Below are positions 60,660 to 64,000 of a stretch of 64,000 nt of DNA, piece by piece. Each line of letters opens with the position of its first letter. The stretch's first letter is position 1. The notes under the pieces were generated by a model. The model saw nothing but the letters and a program-made list of their open reading frames with translations. It was not told the origin of the DNA and did no database searches. Position numbers and translations under genes: made by a program. Origin of the DNA: JBCBAP01 sp038532435 (lineage in GTDB: Bacteria > Pseudomonadota > Alphaproteobacteria > Rhodobacterales > Rhodobacteraceae); the NCBI GenBank assembly GCA_038532435.1, contig JBCBAP010000012.1, positions 13,745 to 77,744 of the forward strand, read 5' to 3'.

Positions 60660-60998
60660 ATGGCGATTTACGAGTACAAGACCGTGGTGGCACCGCGCCG
60701 GGCGCGCAAGGTGCGGGGCGTGAAGGGCAAGGAGGCCCAGTTCGCCGCCACCATCGCCGACATCCTCAACCGGGAGGCCGTGGACGGCTGGGAGTATTTC
60801 CGCACCGACCAACTCCTCGCCGAGGAGCGCAAGGGCCTCTTTTCCCGCCGGGTGGAGCGGGCGCACAGTGTGCTCGTGTTCCGCCGCGGGCGGGGCGGAC
60901 GGGAGCCGGCTGCACCGCTGACGGACCCCGCCATGCGTCCGCCGCGGCCCGAGGATATCAGCGGGGAGTATGGCGCCCCGCTCGGCCCCGCCCGCTAG
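60660..60998 (+). CDS. DUF4177-like small conserved protein
   Basis: A 112-residue protein beginning MAIYEYKTVVAPRRARKVRG with NREAVDGWEYFRTDQLLAEERKG in the middle, which matches the small DUF4177 beta-alpha fold (EYKVV...LN..G..GWE). The C-terminal tail is Arg/Pro-rich and probably disordered. Frame 60621 is open upstream, but MAIYEYK is the family start. It overlaps the convergent GNAT gene by 4 bases. Function unknown. Confidence 0.75.
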   Translation: MAIYEYKTVVAPRRARKVRGVKGKEAQFAATIADILNREAVDGWEYFRTDQLLAEERKGLFSRRVERAHSVLVFRRGRGGREPAAPLTDPAMRPPRPEDISGEYGAPLGPAR

Positions 60999-61471
60999 AG
61001 CGGCTTCTCCACGGTGACGAGCGAGGGCACGAAGCCAAGCGCGTCGTAGGCCGCACCCGCCGCTGCGTTACCCACCAGATGGCTGACGAAGAGGCGGTGG
61101 GCCCCGCGCTCCCGCGCAAACGCCTCCGCCCGCGCGACCAGGCGCCGCGCAACACCGCGGCCCCGCGAGCCCTGTTCGATCACCAGATCCTCGATCGTCG
61201 CCTCCCGCGGCAGCGCCTCAAGCGAATCTTTTCCGATGCCGCAGGTGATGTAGCCGATCACGCGCCCACCCGCCTCCGCCACGAGAACTGAGTAATCAGG
61301 GTCGCCGAGCCTGCCGAGCTGCTTGTCGGTAAACGGTGCAGCGATGGCCTCCGGTAATGCCCTGCTCGCCCGGATCTCTCGCTCCACAGCCTGAAGCTCC
61401 AGGTTCAACGCCTCAAGCGCCGCACGATCCGCAACCGTCGCCTCCCGGATCCCGATCTCAGGCGTCGACAT
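60995..61471 (-). CDS. GNAT-family N-acetyltransferase
   Basis: A 158-residue acyltransferase. EDLVIEQGSRGRGVARRLVARAEAFARERG is the acetyl-CoA-binding motif A, followed by GNAAAGAAYDALGFV (motif B). N-terminal segment REATVADRAALEALNLEL is family-typical. Its start overlaps the end of the BolA gene by 14 bases, so the two are co-transcribed. Acceptor unknown. Confidence 0.9.
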   Translation of the reverse strand: MSTPEIGIREATVADRAALEALNLELQAVEREIRASRALPEAIAAPFTDKQLGRLGDPDYSVLVAEAGGRVIGYITCGIGKDSLEALPREATIEDLVIEQGSRGRGVARRLVARAEAFARERGAHRLFVSHLVGNAAAGAAYDALGFVPSLVTVEKPL

Positions 61472-61715
61472 CGAGGGCGAGCGCGTGGATTGGCCCCGCC
61501 ATCTCCTCCTTCAGCGCCGCATAGACCGCGCGCTGACGGGCGACGCGGGACTGCCCGGCAAAGGCCTCTCCCCGCATCCTGACACGGAAATGGGACTGTC
61601 CGCCGTCGGGCGCACCCGCATGGCCCGCATGCAGGTGGCTTTCGTCGATCACCTCAAGCTCGCGCGGGGCGAACGCTTCGGTCAGTTTCGTCTCGATCAC
61701 CTGTGCGACACGCAT
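61458..61715 (-). CDS. BolA-family protein
   Basis: An 85-residue protein with the BolA fold: VIDESHLHAGHAGA and FRVRMRGEAFAGQSRVARQRAVYAALKEEM, including the conserved helix-turn-helix-like segment and the GHAG and H residues used with monothiol glutaredoxins for Fe-S handling. In related alphaproteobacteria a BolA gene stands divergent from a J-domain gene next to cobS/cobT; the same order is seen here. Confidence 0.93.
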   Translation of the reverse strand: MRVAQVIETKLTEAFAPRELEVIDESHLHAGHAGAPDGGQSHFRVRMRGEAFAGQSRVARQRAVYAALKEEMAGPIHALALDVDA

Positions 61716-61809
61716 TTTTACCGGTCCCCTTCATGTTCGCCTTGGCCTCGCCGCACGAAACACTAAACTTTCGGCTTCGAGTCGCAACAGGAAGGTGTGG
61801 ACGTTTCAC

Positions 61810-62478
61810 ATGGCGCGCAAGTCAGTCTTCGATTTCGACATTTCGGTCTCGGCGGACAAGAAGCGGCGGGCACGAACCCGCAGCACCTCCGGTGCGGTGG
61901 AAGGCTCGGTCAAGCGCTGCGATCATGAAGGCTGTATGGAGCAGGGAAAGTTCCGCGCGCCAAAATCGCCGGACCGGCTCGACGATTTCTTCTGGTTCTG
62001 CAAGGCGCACATCCGCGAATACAATCTGAAATGGAACTTCTTCGAAAACCATTCCGACGAGGAGCTAGAGGAACAGGTTGAGAAGGACCGCACGTGGGAC
62101 CGGCCCACATGGTCGTTCAAGACCGGAGCGGAGAAGGCACAGGCCCAGGGTCACAATGAAGGTCAGGCGTGGAAGCGGTTCGGCTTTGACGACGCGTCGG
62201 ACTTTCTGGGCGAGAACGCCACGATGAACCCCTCCGTCGCCCGCGCGGATTCGGCGCGAAACCGCCTGCGCCGCCTTCCCCAGACCGAGCGGCGCGCGCT
62301 CGAGATCATGGGCGTGGAAGAGATCATGACCAAGACGGAGCTGCGCAAGGTCTATAAAAGCCTCGTCAAGGACCTGCACCCGGACATGAACGGCGGGAAG
62401 CGCGACGATGAGGACCGCCTGCGGGAGGTTGTCTGGGCCTGGGACCAGATCAAGGGCAGCCGCAGTTTCGCTGAATAG
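61810..62478 (+). CDS. J-domain protein (DnaJ-like)
   Basis: A 222-residue protein with a C-terminal J domain: VEEIMTKTELRKVYKSLVKDLHPDMNGG carries the HPD motif that stimulates Hsp70 ATPase. The N-terminal part has a cysteine cluster (RCDHEGCMEQGKF and FCKAH) that may bind a metal. ATG 61810 (MARKSVFDFDISV) is preferred over an ATG 15 bases earlier. It is the conserved neighbour of BolA and cobS. Confidence 0.9.
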   Translation: MARKSVFDFDISVSADKKRRARTRSTSGAVEGSVKRCDHEGCMEQGKFRAPKSPDRLDDFFWFCKAHIREYNLKWNFFENHSDEELEEQVEKDRTWDRPTWSFKTGAEKAQAQGHNEGQAWKRFGFDDASDFLGENATMNPSVARADSARNRLRRLPQTERRALEIMGVEEIMTKTELRKVYKSLVKDLHPDMNGGKRDDEDRLREVVWAWDQIKGSRSFAE

Positions 62479-62498
62479 CGCGTCAGGGTCCTGACGCG
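62479..62498. terminator. bidirectional dyad between convergent genes
   Basis: CGCGTCAGG (62479-62487) and CCTGACGCG (62490-62498) are perfect complementary arms separated by two bases, spanning the end of the J-domain gene and the stop of the convergent membrane protein. It lacks a T-run, so terminator function is only suggested by the position. Confidence 0.35.
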
Positions 62499-63136
62499 TT
62501 GGGTACCGGGGGAACGCCCGCCCACGCGTAATAGGTCTTCTCGACGGAATTGGGGATGTCGACGGGCGGCAGGACCTCGATGATGAAGCCGCCCGCGATC
62601 TCTGCATCGACAAGCGCTTCGACTTCGGCCTTCGACAGCGACGGTTGAAGATGGCTGAGGCGTGCGATGATCTGATCGAGGGTCTGGATCGACGCTGCTG
62701 CCTCAAACACCGAATAGCGGATGCCCGTCCTGCTGAAGGAAGATACCATCTGTTCGATCATTCCCTCCGTAAAACGGTCCTGCCGCACAGAACTGGCGTA
62801 GGAGGAGAGCGACACGGTCTCGGGGTCGAGCCGCTGGACGCTGCCATGAATGATCAGTCGCGCGAGGGTCCGCTCAAAGCTGACCGCATCGCCATCGGCC
62901 CGCGTGAACTGACTTCGGTCGTTCTGTACGACGCGACGGGCGAACTCCGCACGCAGATCGTCGATGCTCCACACCGTCTCTTCCCCGAGCGCGGCGAGAA
63001 GTTCGACGTCGAGCGCGCCTTCCCGTGCTTCTGTCAGGATCGCCTGGCGGTCGGTGTATGACGTCCAAGCGAAACTGATCAGGGCTACGATGGTCGCCAG
63101 GACGGCCGACCAGGCGGAAATGCGCGACATGAACAT
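62483..63136 (-). CDS. single-pass membrane protein of unknown function
   Basis: A 217-residue protein with an N-terminal membrane helix (SRISAWSAVLATIVALISFAWTSY) and a helical soluble part of about 190 residues. No domain is recognised. ATG 63136 is chosen; TTG 63145 and ATG 63130 are alternatives and AGAGG sits between. It lies on the opposite strand between the J-domain gene and cobS, which are usually closer together. Confidence 0.72.
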   Translation of the reverse strand: MFMSRISAWSAVLATIVALISFAWTSYTDRQAILTEAREGALDVELLAALGEETVWSIDDLRAEFARRVVQNDRSQFTRADGDAVSFERTLARLIIHGSVQRLDPETVSLSSYASSVRQDRFTEGMIEQMVSSFSRTGIRYSVFEAAASIQTLDQIIARLSHLQPSLSKAEVEALVDAEIAGGFIIEVLPPVDIPNSVEKTYYAWAGVPPVPNASGP

Positions 63137-63339
63137 GTTGAACAACGGCCTCTACTCACAATGTCTCACCCCGTGAGACTCTACAGCGTCCCCCCGCGAC
63201 CGCAAACTGTGAAGCGCGATTAGCCAGGCAGGCTCTCCCGGCGCAAATCTACGGCCAGACGCATTCGGCTTGCCCTTGCACCACCACGCCATATGTCCCA
63301 AAAGGATGCGGTGAGGCTCACCGGCAATTGAGGGACAAC

Positions 63340-64000
63340 ATGATGGCGGACGGCGCGATGGAGATGGCTGCGGCACCCACCCAGGATGTCTCGGTGCGCG
63401 ACGCGTTCGGCATCGACACGGACATGGTGGTCAAGGGGTTTGAGAGCGGGTCGGACCGGGTTCCGGCGCTCGACTCCACCTATCGCTTTGACCGCGACAC
63501 GACGCTCGCCATCCTCGCAGGCTTTGCCCACAACCGGCGCGTCATGATCCAAGGTTATCACGGCACGGGCAAGTCGACCCACATCGAACAGGTCGCCGCC
63601 CGGCTGAACTGGCCCTGCGTGCGCGTGAATCTGGACAGCCACATTTCCCGGATCGACCTGATCGGAAAGGACGCGATCAAGCTGCGCGAGGGCAAGCAGG
63701 TCACGGAATTTCAGGACGGCATCCTGCCCTGGGCTCTCCGGAACCCGGTAGCGATCGTCTTCGACGAGTATGACGCGGGCCGCCCGGATGTTATGTTCGT
63801 GATCCAGCGGGTGCTGGAGGTGGACGGCAAGCTCACGCTGCTCGACCAGAACGAGGTCATTCATCCGCACCCGTTCTTCCGACTTTTCGCGACGGCAAAC
63901 ACCGTCGGCCTTGGCGACACGACCGGGCTCTATCACGGGACCCAGCAGATCAACCAGGGCCAGATGGACCGCTGGAGCCTTGTGGCGACGCTGAACTACC
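63340..64000 (+). CDS. cobS: cobaltochelatase subunit CobS, N-terminal part (cut by window edge)
   Basis: The first 220 codons of the AAA+ ATPase subunit that, with CobT and CobN, inserts cobalt into hydrogenobyrinic diamide in aerobic cobalamin synthesis. It shows AFGIDTDMVVKGF, Walker A GYHGTGKST (residues 72-80), RIDLIGKDAIKL, Walker B VAIVFDEYDAG and ATANTVGLGD, all typical of CobS. GAGGGAC stands before the double ATG at 63340/63343. The stop lies beyond the window. Confidence 0.95.
   Translation, partial: MMADGAMEMAAAPTQDVSVRDAFGIDTDMVVKGFESGSDRVPALDSTYRFDRDTTLAILAGFAHNRRVMIQGYHGTGKSTHIEQVAARLNWPCVRVNLDSHISRIDLIGKDAIKLREGKQVTEFQDGILPWALRNPVAIVFDEYDAGRPDVMFVIQRVLEVDGKLTLLDQNEVIHPHPFFRLFATANTVGLGDTTGLYHGTQQINQGQMDRWSLVATLNY

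Overview
The window is a GC-rich chromosomal segment from an alphaproteobacterium, most likely a member of the Rhodobacteraceae (Roseobacter-type). The evidence is the combination of choXWV with betI/betA, an intracellular PHA depolymerase with a VCQP active site, an aerobic-type CobS preceded by BolA and a J-domain protein, gatB, many ATGA-type gene overlaps, and the alphaproteobacterial style of many small conserved proteins. No replication origin, rRNA operon, CRISPR array or intact insertion sequence is visible. The taxonomic call is inference from gene content and no marker comparison was made.

Layout. 1-178 is the start of an ABC-export ATPase cut by the window edge. 334-10703 (minus) is one catabolic operon: a phytanoyl-CoA-dioxygenase-like enzyme, a metallo-beta-lactamase-fold protein with eroded metal motifs, a complete peptide/oligosaccharide-type ABC importer and a GH38 alpha-mannosidase, with a divergent AraC regulator at 10800. 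11.6-21.3 kb is mostly housekeeping: asd, a three-TM cyclic-nucleotide-binding (Popeye-like) protein with a putative lipoprotein partner, carbonic anhydrase, an M17 aminopeptidase coupled to an NlpC/P60 hydrolase, a YgjP-type metalloprotease and phaZ.

A tRNA-Thr(TGT) at 21586 is followed by an IS3-family relic, a Bcr/CflA efflux gene, an AraC/SDR divergent pair and an IS6-like relic (26.2 kb), which looks like an acquired segment. The efflux gene is preceded by a 16-codon leader ORF, an intrinsic terminator and a competing hairpin: a readable ribosome-mediated attenuator.

26.5-33.7 kb is a GntR-led operon with a sulfatase, a NitT/TauT-type importer and a nucleoside hydrolase, divergent from guanine deaminase. 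34.6-39.8 kb is the choline/betaine locus (betA, betI, choXWV) with a perfect BetI-type palindrome and an intercistronic hairpin; betB is absent. The locus is bracketed by two gene-poor stretches of about 0.85-0.9 kb. 40.7-44.7 kb encodes a 1344-residue G8/beta-helix protein with a Pro/Glu linker and three C-terminal repeats, followed by a second PhyH-type dioxygenase, malonyl-CoA synthetase and an ArsR/permease pair.

49.2-52.6 kb is a compact module: a DUF4123 adaptor, a 650-residue putative effector with a glycine-rich hydrophobic hairpin and a C-terminal HEIGH zinc-protease motif, and an overlapping small gene that could be its immunity protein. It resembles an orphan type VI secretion cargo cassette. 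53-64 kb holds a P450/hydrolase pair, ccdA, a TusA-like protein, SDR and esterase genes, gatB, small conserved genes, BolA, a J-domain protein and the start of cobS.

The most noteworthy signals are the efflux attenuator, the DUF4123/HEIGH cassette, the metal-site-less beta-lactamase-fold protein in the mannosidase operon, and the G8/beta-helix protein.
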